The notes: generated from the sequence alone by a model not told the origin. A stretch of 64,000 nucleotides of DNA from a candidate division SR1 bacterium (GCA_026397395.1 JAPLUV010000023.1:23810-87809), one strand, 5' to 3'; counted from the first letter of the stretch, positions 20,901-32,443 are shown. Made by a program: numbers and translations.

Positions 20901-23900
20901 AACCAAAAGGTTGCTTGATAAGGAGCACTTTCCATATATAAGGTAACATTTCCGCTTCCAACGATAGCCGAACAATTTTCTGGTCGTATACTATCAGTAG
21001 TAATATGCACTCATGAGAGTAAGACATAGATAGTATTGCCGGTAAGTGTTTCTGGAAGTGTATTTGTTCATGCATCTATATATTCCACATTCATCAGAGC
21101 TGGTTCACAGGTATTTTCTAATCGATGAGTAGTGTAGGTAGATCCAGATCAGAAATACGTAAATGGTAATCCATTGGGGTCAGTATACACAATACTCTTG
21201 TTAAACGTTTTACTTTGGTCTCCTGTAGTATAGGTAACAGAGAAATGTTTAGTCCCATATCCTGGAGTGAAAGTCATATTAAGTGCCATAACAGAAGCCA
21301 ATGCTCCTGACCTAGGAGATCATACAAAGTCACCAGACAATTCGTAGTCTACAAATTCAGATGAATGTAATGCTATCTGGGTACCTGTATTAAATGTATA
21401 TATTTGATCTGGTCACACAAACGAAAGAGATCCATTGAGTAACGGATTAATCTTGCCTATATAGCTAGCTGGATCAAAAGATATCTCTGACCACGAATAC
21501 ACAGGTTCTCCGCTTCCCACGTCTTGGAGTGCTTGTGTTTGTGTATTTATAGACATTCCATAGAGGTAAGTAATACCAGATGTTGCTGTCCACTGACTAT
21601 TTCTTCATCTCAAATCACAGCTAGGATAATTAGTTTCATTTATAAGATAGATTCAATTAGCATTTTTGGGATTAGTAACCAAATCACAGGAAATAGTTCA
21701 TCTCGTATCCACAACTCATCATGACAAGAATTCTGATGCCAATCATTCAGTAATAGTGTCTCCTACGAAATTATACGCATTATCAAATACCTTGAATGTT
21801 CCATAATAGCTATTATCAGATGATGAATTCAGATAGATGCCATAGCCATCATTATACAGCTGAGTGGTATTAAATCTATTACCAGTAGAGTTAGCTTCCA
21901 AATACACTCCATATACATCATTGTATGCTAAGAAATTATTCATCGTATTATTATTTGAACCATACATATGGAGTCCATTCTGATTATTATAGACTTGGGT
22001 ATTGTTGATCGTATTATTATTTGAAGATGATTGGAGATAAATTCCGTCGTATCAGTTATTATATGATTGGATATTATTGAGAATGTTATTATTAGAACTA
22101 TCCAAGAAGATTCCATAGGTATCGGAATACGCTTGAATATTTTCAAAGACATTACTATCACAATAATTAGTGAGATAAAGTCAGTCATAATTGCGATAGA
22201 CCTGGGTATTGGTAACGATATTGCCTGTAGCATAATTAGAGAGGTGAATACCATAATCAGTATCATAGACTTGAGTAGTATCGATAGTATTGTTTGAAGA
22301 TCCATCTATATAAATTCCTTGACTAGTTTTATGTACTTGTGTGCCATAAACAGTATTATCAGTAGAATGGTTAGTAAACACGATTCCATAACTATTTGGA
22401 TAATGAGTACTTCATTGTCCAGCATTTTGACCATCCAACGAAATTCCATCAATAATAATATTTTTCTTTCCATTAGCTGACAGCATAGCATTTACATCAG
22501 CAAAAGAATGTAACGATGAATAGCCACTTCCTACGATAGCCGTACAATCAGATAGACTTTTGGTAGTAGAATAAGAAATATGAGCTCAAGAAAGCAAGAC
22601 ATACATCGTATTGGCAGCCAAAGTATTTGGCAAGGTAGACCAAGTTTGCGTAGTCTCATAGCTATCTACATATACGACATCCATAGTCGTTGGATCACAG
22701 GTATTAGTAGTTCGATTGGTAGTATACTTTGATCCTGATCCATAGTAGACAAATGGCAATCCAGCAGGATCGGCATATTTGATTGTTTTGGTAATTATTC
22801 TTGTCCTATCTCCTGTACTACAGCTAAGACTTACATTTTTTATCCCATATCATGGCGTAAGAGTGATATCAGAAGCAAGGGTATCTTCTAACACTCCCGT
22901 GATAGGAGATCAGACAAAATCACCTATAACTTCGCAGTCTACAGGTTCAGTAGTCGTTGCTTCAGCGTGGATATCAGGATCGGTAGTTCATCAGTTTCCA
23001 TCATTCAAGACAAGAGATATATCAATCAGTTTATTTATTTCGGCTGCATATGCTCCTTTAATCCAAGATAATGCTGAGAATGAATAATCAAAAACACCTG
23101 CTCCGTTATCTTGGAGCGGCTCGACTTGTTTAGGAATATGTGTCCCATAAAGATACTTTATATTATATCAGCTTCGAGTATTAATATTTCATCTCTGATC
23201 ACATCTATCTGTAGTCATAAGAAAGTTTCCATCAGCATTCATAGGATTAGTAACTCGATCACAAGTAATTCAACCAATTATGCTTGATTGATTTCATCAC
23301 GAAAAAGTTTCTGTATCTACTCAAATAGTAAGATAAAGTGTGTTGTCATTATTGCCAAATATCTTTAGGTCTCCATAATAGGTATTATTTTCTGCATTTG
23401 TATCTATTGCATGCTGATTATTATAGACTCAAATATTGTTGAGCACATTGTTTGCAGAGTTATTCATCTCTATTCCATAGGTGTTATTATAGATTTGAGT
23501 ATTATTGATCGTATTATGATTAGAGTTAGAATTCATAAAGACAATTCCATAATAACTATTGAAAGTTTGGGTATTGTTGATGGCATTATTAGCTGAATTA
23601 AATAAGTAAATTCCTGCGTCACTATTGTTATACGATAAAGAATTATTGATTACCATATTGTGAGTTTCAGAAGCTATGATACCATATTGGTTATTATATG
23701 CTTGGACAGCATCTATCATAGTAGCATGAGTATCAACCAGATTAATTCAATTTGTATCATTATAGAATGTACTATCACTAACTTTCGTATTAAATGCATG
23801 CCAGATATCCACTCATTGCGACTGGTCATGAAATTTACTATTAGTAATCGTGTTGTTATCAGAATTTTCTACGAAAACACCACGATACGTATTATTGTAG

Positions 23901-24703
23901 ATAGTCACATCATTAATAGTGTTGTTATTGGAATGATTTTGTAACAAAATTCCGTTATAATTTTTCCATTCATTTGGATGCATACTACCATTCCCATCAT
24001 ACCATCCATCTATGGAAATATGATCGATGATAATATTTTCCTTAGCACTTGCGGCTAACATACCACCTAACCGACCAACATCAGAATAGATGGTCACATC
24101 ACCACTTCCTATGATAGCTGAACAGGTAGCCATATTTATTTGACTCCAAACGATATGAGTTCATGAAAGCAAGACATAGATAGTATTTTCTGATAAAGTT
24201 TGAGGAATGACAGATCATGGTCGTATATACTCCACTGTCATCGCACCAGTAGAACAAACATTACCAGTTCGATTAGCCGTATATGAAGAACTTAGCCCAT
24301 AATAATGGTCAATTATATCAACATCTGTAGTATCATACATACAATTCCCATCATCCATAGTTGCTGATACATCATAATTAATCGCTGCAGGATCAGTACA
24401 ACCATAGATATCTCCACCTCATTGTCCAGGATCTCAATTATCCTCAGGAACAGTTCCATCACAAGACACATTACAATATCATGGTTGTCCATTGTTTTCT
24501 CCATTATCACAGACTTCTATTCACTGAACTATACCATCGCCACAATATCCATCATCAGCGAAAGTTCCTCAATGAGTGAGGATACTAAAAAATCCAATAA
24601 GCAGGACAAACATCTTAACGACAGCAAATCCTGCAAACAATCAGCCCACATATTTTTTGTGGTGTTGCTTGAGATGAGCATGGATAGCGTGATGAAATTT
24701 CAT
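14939..24703 (-). CDS. Giant modular cell-surface protein (beta-helix, LRR, SLH-like)
   Basis: About 3254 residues in one uninterrupted frame once UGA is glycine. The N-terminus has a positively charged start and one membrane segment (about 20-45), then a Cys-rich CGDGIVQGIEVCDNG motif of the kind seen in myxobacterial surface proteins. Four modules of about 500 residues follow (about 130-2180). Each has a right-handed parallel beta-helix with N/T-rich repeats (NNTINNTQIYNNTYGI), a cysteine-containing link and an Ig-like domain (YELSGDFEGSPLTG). Then come an LRR domain (about 2190-2600, NLEQLNLSYNRLSSIESGAF), a long unique region, a Pro/Ser linker and a C-terminal part (about 3060-3254) with SLH-like VDRAQFGTILSRLI. 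It is likely exported and held at the surface for adhesion to a host cell or carbohydrate; that role is inferred. Confidence 0.85.
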
Positions 24704-24747
24704 AGTAGAAAGGGTTATCTGTAAAAGAAAAACAGTTACATATATAC

Positions 24748-24775
24748 ATTATATCCACAAATCAAAATATGTCAA
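24748..24775 (-). promoter_or_regulatory. Consensus promoter of the giant surface protein gene
   Basis: Minus strand: perfect TTGACA and TATAAT with a 16-nt spacer. The -10 box is about 45 bp upstream of the ATG. Confidence 0.75.
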
Positions 24776-24889
24776 AAAAAATGGCACTTTTTTTCCTTCG
24801 TTTTACTCAGGACCTTGTGCAGTCCTTCCTCCTTTGAAATAAACAAGAGGAAGGGCAAATATTGAGGCACTTTTTTACTAGCTATTTCC
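24776..24889. other. Divergent intergenic segment with hairpin
   Basis: No gene. CCTTCCTC pairs with GAGGAAGG in an 8-bp hairpin near 24824-24854, and GGCACTTTTTT occurs twice (about 24783 and 24865). It separates the giant gene from the divergent glyS. The hairpin may be regulatory. Confidence 0.35.
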
Positions 24890-24917
24890 ATTGCAAAACT
24901 CCCCTATTTTCCTATAT
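24890..24917 (+). promoter_or_regulatory. Candidate promoter of glyS
   Basis: TTGCAA, 16-nt spacer, TATATT, about 55 bp upstream of the glyS ATG. Confidence 0.45.
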
Positions 24918-24972
24918 TTTCAATAGAAAATACATAATAGTATTCCACTTTTAGATATTTTACGCTGTTTTC

Positions 24973-26388
24973 ATGTCATTTGATCTAGAAACCATTGTAT
25001 CACGAGCCAAAAGAAGATGATTTGTGTATCCAAATTCCGAGATTTACGGCTGATTGGCAAATGCTTGGGATTTTGGACCATACGGATCTTTGCTCAAAAA
25101 AAATATTGCAGACCTTTGGGTAAAACATTTTACTCAAGAAAGAGATGATATCCTATTTATGGATACTACGATTATAGCACATCCTACGACATGGAAAGCT
25201 AGCTGACATTTAGCATCTTTTGCTGATGCATTGATTGATGACAAAAAAACTGGTCAAAGATTTCGTGCGGATAAACTGATTGAGGATTTCTTCGAAAAAA
25301 ATAGAGATGGACTCGACGACGAAGCATTAGTCAAAAAATTAGGAGTAAAAAATTTATCTCCAGAATCTCGAGGGAATGAAGGAATGAGAGAATTTATTCT
25401 AAAAAACATTCCCAATAATCCTGACAGCAAAAAAACAGCTGAATGGACAGAGTGTAGAAATTTTAATCTCATGCTAGACACCCATTTAGGTCCAGTGGCA
25501 AATGATGCATCCAAAGTCTATATGAGACCAGAAACATGCCAATCACTCTTCACTGATTTCAAAGCAGTATTGGATACGACAAGAGCAAGAATCCCATTTG
25601 GATTAGCTCAGATAGGAAAAGCGTTTAGGAATGAGATCACTCCAGGACAATTTCTCTATAGAACCAGAGAATTTGAACAAATGGAAATAGAATATTTTGT
25701 AGAAGACGATGAAAAAAAAGCTATGGAAACATATAAGCAACGAAAAGATATATGTATGAACTATTGGACAGAAATTATTTGAATAGATAAAGAGCATCTA
25801 AGATTCAAAGATCATGAAAAACTTGCTCATTATGCTGCGGCAGCAACCGATGTAGAATATTTGTATCCACGAGGATTTGGAGAAATCCAAGGAATCCACA
25901 ATAGAACAAATTTTGATCTCACCCAACACCAAGAAGTCAGTGGCAAAAGTATGCAATATGCAGATCCTTTTACCGGCAAAAGATATATTCCACGATGTAT
26001 TGAAGCTTCCTTTGGTCTAGGAAGACAGGTAATGGTGACTATGCTAGAGTTTTATGATGAAGAAAAACTAGAAGACGAAGAAACTCGTGTAGTAGTCAGA
26101 TTCCCAAAACAGTTAGCCCCAGTAAAATTTGCGATCTTCCCTTTAGTAAAAAAGGATATGAAACAAGTAGAGATAGCCGAGAATATTTTCAAGAAGCTCA
26201 GTAAACAATACAAATGTGAATACGATGATGGATGAGCAATTGGAAAAAGATATCGTAGACAAGATGAAATCGGAACTCCTTATTGCATCACCGTAGATCC
26301 ACAAAGCGTGGAAGACGGGACTGTAACCGTCAGAGAGAGAGACTCTATGAAACAAGAAAGAGTAAAAATAGAAGACATAATATTTTAA
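24973..26388 (+). CDS. glyS: Glycyl-tRNA synthetase (homodimeric type)
   Basis: A 471-residue alpha2-type Gly[22 protein letters not shown] and [13 protein letters not shown] at the start are the family motif 1 region. [16 protein letters not shown] and [20 protein letters not shown] form the motif 2 region. [14 protein letters not shown] is motif 3, and a C-terminal anticodon-binding domain follows. In this organism the enzyme must also charge a tRNA-Gly with anticodon UCA that reads UGA. No such tRNA is in the window. UGA itself supplies about five of its roughly 35 glycines. Confidence 0.95.
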
Positions 26389-26404
26389 TTATTTTCTTCA
26401 TTGC

Positions 26405-27445
26405 ATGCCAAGCAAAGACAAAAAAGTACATCACAAAAAAACCAAACACGAAATCGAGTCAGCCCAGACAATCGAACAAGCTGAAGTAAGTGAAGAAAAA
26501 GCTACAGAAACTGATGTCCAAATTATAGAAAAAATAGTGTACAAAAAACAAAGAGTACATGGATTTTTCAGAACATTGACGATTATTGTACTCTTGGTTA
26601 TTGGCTTCTTGATGCTAGGTGAATCCGTGGGTATTGCCAAAGTCACTATAGGAAATTTTTCACTAAATATCATCTACCCTCTTGTAGTGATCTTTAGTAC
26701 TATCGTAATTCGAAGTTATAAAGGACTATTCGGTAAATTATTTGGACTGCTTTTGTTTCTTGGCGTATTTGGATGATTTTTCACTATTAGGATTTATAAT
26801 GGATTGGATGAAAATACTAAGACGACATTTGCAGAGCCTATTGCATTTGAGATTACTGGAAATAGATCAGAAAACATTAGCATCAAAAATCTAGCCAACA
26901 ACCTCGATCTAGAAGGTAATACCAAATCGCCTTATCTCCAAGGCACGCGAACATCAGATAGAGACATGCTCACGAGCAGATCCACAACAGGTGGTCAGGA
27001 AACTCTTCTTATCCAAGAAAACAATACCCTCAACCTCCTCCAAGATTTTGTTTCTCAGTTAACACTTTTTACTCCATCCAAAACAGATTTTCAAAACATC
27101 TATATTCGCAACGCACGAGGAACAGAAAATATAAACACACAGGATCTCAATCGACATAAAATGACGCTTCACGGTGGCATCAACAAAATTGTATTGGATA
27201 TCAACAACGTTCCCAAAGACGCAGTGATAGAAATCCAAGGTGCCGTGCAAGATATTACCATAAACATTCCTCAAGGCATGGGTGTCCAAATGAAATATAG
27301 GAACAAAATTGGTTACAAAAGCATTCCAGAATTCACGAACCAAACCGGTCATCTCTACACATCCAATAACATCGCCCAAGCGAAGAAAATACTCAATATA
27401 AATATCAATATCTTCATGGGCAGATTACAAATCAATTGGAAATAA
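26405..27445 (+). CDS. Membrane protein with LiaF-like (toastrack) C-terminal domain
   Basis: 346 residues, starting 16 bp after glyS. A Lys/Glu-rich cytoplasmic N-terminus (1-52) is followed by three hydrophobic helices (about 53-75, 80-100, 107-130) and a soluble beta-rich C-terminal part. The stretch AVIEIQGAVQDITINIPQGM has the repeating short-strand pattern of LiaF/DUF2154-type toastrack domains, which are linked to envelope stress sensing. One UGA glycine lies in the third helix. The exact role is unknown; it is probably in an operon with glyS by proximity. Confidence 0.6.
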
Positions 27446-27451
27446 GAAAAT

Positions 27452-27496
27452 GGAATTCGTTTAATCGGAAATAGTTCATTCGTCCGACCGAATTCC
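27452..27496. terminator. Inverted repeat between membrane protein gene and smpB
   Basis: GGAATTCG (27452-27459) pairs with CGAATTCC (27489-27496) across a 29-nt loop that itself contains CGGAAAT/ATTCGTCCG-like pairing. There is no clear T tract, so it may be a weak terminator or a processing site. Confidence 0.35.
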
Positions 27497-27547
27497 GAAT
27501 AACCAATAAACGAATAACTGTTTCACTTATTATCCTCAATAACCTCA

Positions 27548-28003
27548 ATGAAACTAATAACTAAGAATAGACACGTGTACCACGATTATGCTATCGACAA
27601 GGAATATGAAGTCGGTATCGTTTTGCGTTGACACGAAGTCAAATCAATCAAAGGAAGCCATGTAAACATCAAAGACGCCTTTATTAGGATTGAAGACAAA
27701 GAGCTCTATATCTTGAATATGGACATTCCTTTGTACGAAAAAACCTCTCACGTACTGGTTCCTGGCTATTTACCCAAAGGAAAGAGAAAATTATTGATAA
27801 CCAAAAAAGAATTGGCTAAAATGAGCGCATTGACTGACAAACCTGGCTACACTATCATTCCTCTGGAGATTTTCATCACGAAGACTGGCTTTATCAAGAT
27901 CAAAATTGGTGTCGGTAAACTTATGAGAAAAGTAGAAAAGAAGCAGATTTTGAAAGAGAAAGATACGAAGAGACAAATGGATAGAGAGATGAAACATTTA
28001 TAA
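27548..28003 (+). CDS. smpB: SsrA-binding protein SmpB
   Basis: A 151-residue protein that brings tmRNA to stalled ribosomes. It starts MKLITKNRHVYHDYAI, then GIVLRGHEVKSIKGSHVNIK with UGA for the Gly of LRG-H-EVKS, a position that is conserved in the family. The rest covers the OB-fold core and a basic C-terminal tail (KRQMDREMKHL) that enters the ribosome. Length and order match the family. The tmRNA gene itself is not seen in this window. Confidence 0.93.
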
Positions 28004-28014
28004 AATTAAATGGC

Positions 28015-28042
28015 AAAAAAAATCCTCTTTTGAAGGACTTTT
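28015..28042. terminator. Bidirectional terminator between smpB and a converging gene
   Basis: TCCT/AGGA stem flanked by A-runs on one side and T-runs on the other, between the two converging stops. The stem is short. Confidence 0.45.
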
Positions 28043-28062
28043 ATGTTACTAGGAATATTTTT

Positions 28063-29016
28063 CTATTGTTTCTTTTTTCCAAGAATAGGGCTTTGAAAGA
28101 ATTTTAGTTGAGTATCAAGAGTTGCATCTGTTTTATTATAATCTTGCTTAAATTTAGCTCATGCTCACGCATAGAATTCCATTCTCATACCATTTCTAGA
28201 AATAATAAGCATCGATCAATCTTTCAAAATAGTGGTTTCATTTATTGTTTTCTGTGGATTAGGAGAAGGATTTTTCTTGTTTTTTCTCTTTAGATATGAG
28301 GTAACTTCATGGGTTGCTTGTTGGATATTAAGTAGTCTCCTCAAAGTAAACAAAGAGCCAGCTTCTTCATCTTTCTTAAAAACTTTTATATGTCACCCAT
28401 AAGGTATTCAAACAATATTTTCCAAACATTCGGCTAAAGCATTTGTATATTTCATTCTACTTTCCAAATATGTTTTATGTTTAGATAAACTTTGAACTAC
28501 TTCATCAACAGCAGTTCTATGAGCAGTTACATCAAAAGTATTCTCATCGAGGAGGATATCTTTTCTAAGTTCTGACATTATATGACCCTTATCGCTTAGA
28601 TTAATAACAGATGTATCTACAGCAGGAATACCTGGATGAAATCATAAAGCAGAATTTGTCTTGATATTGTCTATTCTGGTTGGGATTGTTGCTATATCTT
28701 CAATCATTTTCTCATAAGAAAAACGAATAAGAGAAATATTGTCTTTTAATTTTTGCTCAATATTATTGATTACATAACGATTTACTTGTGGATCATTAAG
28801 AAATTTTTCAAAAAGCGATTCTTCTTTCTTAGTAAGATATTCATTGTTACTCAATTTAGAAAAAGCCTGATTCATGAATTTTCAATCATAATTTTCAAAA
28901 TTTTGTAAAAGCTCTTGGTATCTATTGAAAAAGGATTCTGTTTTTAAAGCTACTTTGAAGTCATCAATATTAGATCACAAACTAGATCTTTCTGACACTT
29001 TTGATTGAATCATCAT
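28063..29016 (-). CDS. Hypothetical soluble helical protein
   Basis: A 317-residue, mostly alpha-helical, charged protein with no signal peptide or membrane segment. It has long helices such as KLKDNISLIRFSYEKMIEDI and a short Gly-containing region (LGFHPGIPAVDTS) in the middle. It ends in a beta-like tail (GSMLIISRNGMRMEFYAGAG). Five or more UGA glycines are used. I recognise no family. Two adjacent ATG codons (29016 and 29013) are possible starts. It is flanked by the tRNA-Cys locus and converges on smpB. Confidence 0.5.
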
Positions 29017-29077
29017 CTATATATTATAGGATAAACACAAGTAATATACTTATTTAACAAACAAAGTCAATGCTAAT

Positions 29078-29363
29078 GAGTACTCCGTGGTAAGCAGACC
29101 CGTTAATGAAAAAACAAAAAAAACTTCATGAAAGAAGCTTCTTTTGGTGACGGAACTTGATCTAATTCGCTTGGTTGTATAGCCAGAGTGGATATGGAGG
29201 CACCTGCTGGATTCGCCACGGAGTACTCCGTGGTAAGCAGACCCGTTAATGGAAAGAAAACAAAAAAAACTTCATGAAAGAAGCTTCTTTTGGTGACGGA
29301 ACTTGATAGTATTCGCTTGGTTGTATAGCCAGAGTGGATATGGAGGCACCTGCCGGATTCGAA
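29078..29363. repeat. 143-bp tandem duplication ending in tRNA-Cys
   Basis: Two direct copies start at 29078 and 29221. Each holds, on the minus strand, a tRNA-Cys 3' end, a short spacer and an intrinsic terminator hairpin with eight T residues. The copies differ at only a few positions, for example one insertion near 29253 and C/T at the T-arm. Only the second copy leads into a complete tRNA. The junction carries a perfect 18-bp palindrome, CCACGGAGTACTCCGTGG (29216-29233). The first copy is therefore a truncated tRNA-Cys. Confidence 0.85.
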
Positions 29364-29417
29364 CCGGCGAACCAAGGTTTTGCAGACCCGTCTATTGGAC
29401 CACTCTAGCAAGGTGCC
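29341..29417 (-). tRNA. tRNA-Cys (anticodon GCA), CCA encoded
   Basis: The minus strand reads GGCACCT at the 5' end and AGGTGCC-T-CCA at the 3' end. The anticodon loop is CTGCAAA (GCA) and the T arm is GCCGG-TTCGAAT-CCGGC. The anticodon stem has one weak pair. It closely resembles other bacterial tRNA-Cys genes. Confidence 0.9.
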
Positions 29418-29468
29418 AGATATGCGAGGACGAATATACAAATTTCCCCTAAGATTGCAAATAAATAA

Positions 29469-29495
29469 CAAAAATTCTGCCACGAGGACAGAACT
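29469..29495 (-). terminator. Terminator after serS
   Basis: Minus strand: TTCTG and CAGAA stem followed by TTTTTG, just past the serS stop. Confidence 0.6.
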
Positions 29496-29513
29496 TTCGA
29501 TATATGTCATATA

Positions 29514-30752
29514 TTATTTTCCAATAAACTTCTTTCCCATATACGGCACCAACACATCTGGAATCTTAATCGTTCCATCTTTTTGCTGATTATTTTCTAT
29601 CAAAGCGATTAATATCCTTGGGGTTGCAATTGCTGTATTGTTCATGGTGTAACAATATTTCATTTTTCCCTCACTATCACGATAACGGAGATTTAACCTA
29701 CGTGCCTGGAAGTCGAGAAATGAAGTCACTGAATGCGTTTCTCCGTATGCCTTACGTGACGGCATCCAGCATTCCAAATCATGAGAGTTGTATTTTCCTA
29801 TAGCCATATCTCAGCTACAAAGTTGCAAAGTACGATAAGGAACTTTGAGGTCATCCAAGATATCCATAGCATTTTGGAAGATTTGCTTATGATATTCATT
29901 AGACATTTTTTCGTCTTCTGGTAAGATTACTACTTGTTCTACTTTCATAAACTGGTGCACTCTATACAGTCCTGCTGTATCTTTTCCGTACGTTCCTGCT
30001 TCTCTACGATAACACGCAGAATAGCCACAGTATTTCTTGGGCAAGTCTTTTTCTTCCAAGATTTCATCCATATGATAGGCAGTAACAGGGATCTCTGAGG
30101 TTCAAATCAGCCATTGATTATCTCTTTCCATCCAATAGGCATCCTCTTCTCCACCAGGGAAATAGCCAGTACCAACAAGGCATTCTGGATTCACAATATT
30201 TGGCACATTGAGTGGGGTAAATCACTTCTCTACAAGTTTTTTCAAAGTATATTGAAGTACTGCTTGTTCAAGAAGCATACCATCGCCCTTGAGAAAATAA
30301 CTACGAGCTCAAGCAAGTTTCACTCCTCTTTCCACATCAACCATATCATACTTCTTCATCAGCGTCATATGATCTAGAGACTCAAAATCGAACATAGGTA
30401 CATTGCCATATTCTTTCATAACAACATTTTCTGATTCATCCTTACCAATAGGTACTTCTGGATGAAGAGAAGTATTTGGCATCGTCAAAAGCTTTTTGTC
30501 CAATTCAGCAACAATAGCTTCATATTCTTTTTCTAATGCTTGGATTTCTTCTTTCAGCGCCTTAGCACCATCATAATCTTTCTTGGCTGCTAATTCTCTT
30601 TGTTGAAATTTCAATCCATCGACTTTTTGTTGAAACTCTTTTCTCTGTTCATCCATAGCAAGAATTCCATCTACATCAATATCTTTGCCCTTATACTGGC
30701 ATATAAGCTTATAGGCCGCAACATCATCACGGACTTTTTTTAAATCTATCAT
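29514..30752 (-). CDS. serS: Seryl-tRNA synthetase
   Basis: A 412-residue class II synthetase. The N-terminal long helical hairpin (about 30-100, KKDYDGAKALKEEIQALEKE) binds the tRNA-Ser long arm. The catalytic part has LVGTGYFPGGEEDAYW, YRREAGTYGKDTAGLYRVHQF (motif 2 region) and NNTAIATPRILIALIENNQ (motif 3). Only two of about 27 glycines use UGA, far fewer than in the accessory genes further on. It lies 28 bp downstream of the frameshifted glycosyltransferase. Confidence 0.95.
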
Positions 30753-30780
30753 TAGTGTACTTGTTTAAAATTTAAAATAA

Positions 30781-31916
30781 TTACCTGAAAAATATTTTCT
30801 TATAAATCATTTCTATTCCCAGTTTCAAACTATCCGAATTTTTATTTCTATGTCACTTACTAGAACTATGCATACTATAATCGGTATAACGTATATGCAC
30901 AGGCACTTCTTCATACCTCAATTTATTTCTTTTTATCTGTTCATTCAATTCATTAGCATAATGCATTCAGTCAGAAGTAAGCCACAATGAGGATCAGAGA
31001 TAGCTGCTCCATAGAAAACTTTGGTAACAATCTGAGCAAAGAAAAGAACAACTTTTCTAAATGTGGGAATATTGTCTGCTTTTCCCCCGAGAACAAACCT
31101 CGACCCGAGATACACCGAAGGTTTTTTATTTTCCAAGTCCAAACCCAGTTTTTCATTCTGGGATATCCTTTTCATAAAGACCTCCATATCTTTGATATCC
31201 ATCTGTCCATCAGCGTCAAAGCCAACAAATCGACGAATTTTCATTTCATCACCATATTTTTTGATAAAATTGTATCATGTTTGATTGGCTGCTCATCAGC
31301 CTCTATTGATGGTATGAGACAAGACAATAATCATTTTATCAGGGTATTGCTGTCTCTTTTTTTCTAAAACGGACAAAGAATTGTCCGACGAACCGTCGTT
31401 GATCAAGACTATTTTGGAAAATCCATGAGCAATGATTTCATCAATCACACTGCCAATAGCTTCTTCTTCATTATATACTCTAATATTAAACACAAACTGA
31501 TCTTTGACATCCGCATTGGTTCGTGCTTGGATGGATTCCTGGTTAACCAAGTATCCCTTCCATATCGCGTCTTGAGAGATTAATCTTGTAAGCTGAAATT
31601 TATCTTTGGTATGTTTATTCAGTACATCTATATAGAAGTAGAATAAGAGAATCAGTGAGATATAGACAAGTAAATCAGCACCTCTTGCTATACCGAAGAA
31701 TTTACCAAATTGATCAAGCAATGACTGATTGAAAGCAAATGCAATAACCACCCCTCATCATAGGAAAAAGACCATGAAATGGAGAATATTCATCTTCTTG
31801 CGCTTATACAAGTCAATCCCAAAGAGGATAAATACTGCAGCAGCTATAATAACCATAAATTGCAAAAGTGACATCAGTTCTTTGTATGAACTAAAATAAG
31901 ACGCCGAAACTTCCAT
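30781..31916 (-). pseudogene. Glycosyltransferase family 2 with DUF2304-like N-terminus, frameshifted
   Basis: An N-terminal part with three membrane helices and a cytoplasmic helix (DUF2304-like, about residues 1-115) is fused to a GT-A domain with YNEEEAIGSV, VLINDGSSDNS and GFDADGQMD. After SDPHCGL the frame changes near 30970-30985. In the original frame it ends at a TAA at 30933. The neighbouring frame continues with SDGMHYANELNEQI and VPVHIRYTDYS to a TAA at 30781, which is the normal family C-terminus. About 14 residues expected between GL and SDGMHY are missing, so this looks like a deletion with frameshift, or an assembly error. Confidence 0.7.
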
Positions 31917-31932
31917 AAGAAGTTTAACGTCG

Positions 31933-31974
31933 TTTTTATCTATAGGAACATTTTTTAAATTCTATAGATAAAAA
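31933..31974. terminator. 13-bp hairpin upstream of the glycosyltransferase
   Basis: TTTTTATCTATAG pairs perfectly with CTATAGATAAAAA. It lies between divergent genes, so it is more likely a regulatory element or a leftover terminator than a normal gene end. Confidence 0.45.
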
Positions 31975-32077
31975 ATCAGTAACTTTATAGTTACTTTTAG
32001 CACAAAATCAAGCTATTTACTATTGAAAAAATAGAGGAAATAGCTAATGTTAGACCAAACATATAACTAAATCGAAT

Positions 32078-32173
32078 ATGAAATGGTGGTTAACGTTTTT
32101 TGAAAAAGCTCCAGTGACAACAACATTAATAACAATAGCATCTATTATTGCCATTATTATAATATGCTCGTAA
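32078..32173 (+). CDS. 31-residue membrane peptide, copy 1
   Basis: The sequence begins MKWWLTFFEKAPVTTTLITI and ends in a hydrophobic run closing with CS. It is an amphipathic N-terminus followed by one membrane helix. The FxEKxPVT segment and the terminal Cys recur in the neighbouring copy, and each copy is followed at once by its own terminator. This paralogy and layout are why I call such a short frame. A toxin, a holin-like peptide or a regulator are all possible; nothing is known. Confidence 0.45.
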   Translation: MKWWLTFFEKAPVTTTLITIASIIAIIIICS

Positions 32174-32189
32174 CGTCATAGAGCGCATT

Positions 32190-32226
32190 AAAGATCAGTT
32201 GCATATTGTGCGGCAGATCTTTTTTC
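32190..32226 (+). terminator. Terminator after membrane peptide 1
   Basis: AAAGATC pairs with GATCTTT around a 19-nt loop, followed by more T residues. Confidence 0.65.
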
Positions 32227-32314
32227 AAAAAAAGTGTATCCCTTCAAAGAAGAGATCAAAAAAAGAAGTCAATATTGAAAATAAAAAGGAATTATATATA
32301 TACAAGAAAAAAAC

Positions 32315-32422
32315 ATGAATATACATAATTTTATCGAAAAACGACCAGTTACTTTTATGATAATAATAGGACTGGTCTTATGGGCAGCCATAATCATTGG
32401 AGGATATTTATCCTCATGCTAA
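32315..32422 (+). CDS. 35-residue membrane peptide, copy 2
   Basis: Begins MNIHNFIEKRPVTFMIIIGL, then a membrane helix and GGYLSSC. It shares FxEKxPVT near the N-terminus and a Cys near the C-terminus with the peptide 240 bp upstream. The gene is followed by its own strong terminator. Both peptides run opposite to the flanking hisS and glycosyltransferase genes, so each is a separate small transcript. Confidence 0.45.
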   Translation: MNIHNFIEKRPVTFMIIIGLVLWAAIIIGGYLSSC

Positions 32423-32443
32423 ACATCATTCTATTTTCTACGA

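Noticed and set aside
18524-24724. Ile-rich plus-strand frames opposite the giant gene
   Set aside because: They are antisense reflections of Asn/Thr-rich beta-helix repeats (AAT/ATT codons) and share no family; the minus-strand protein explains the sequence.
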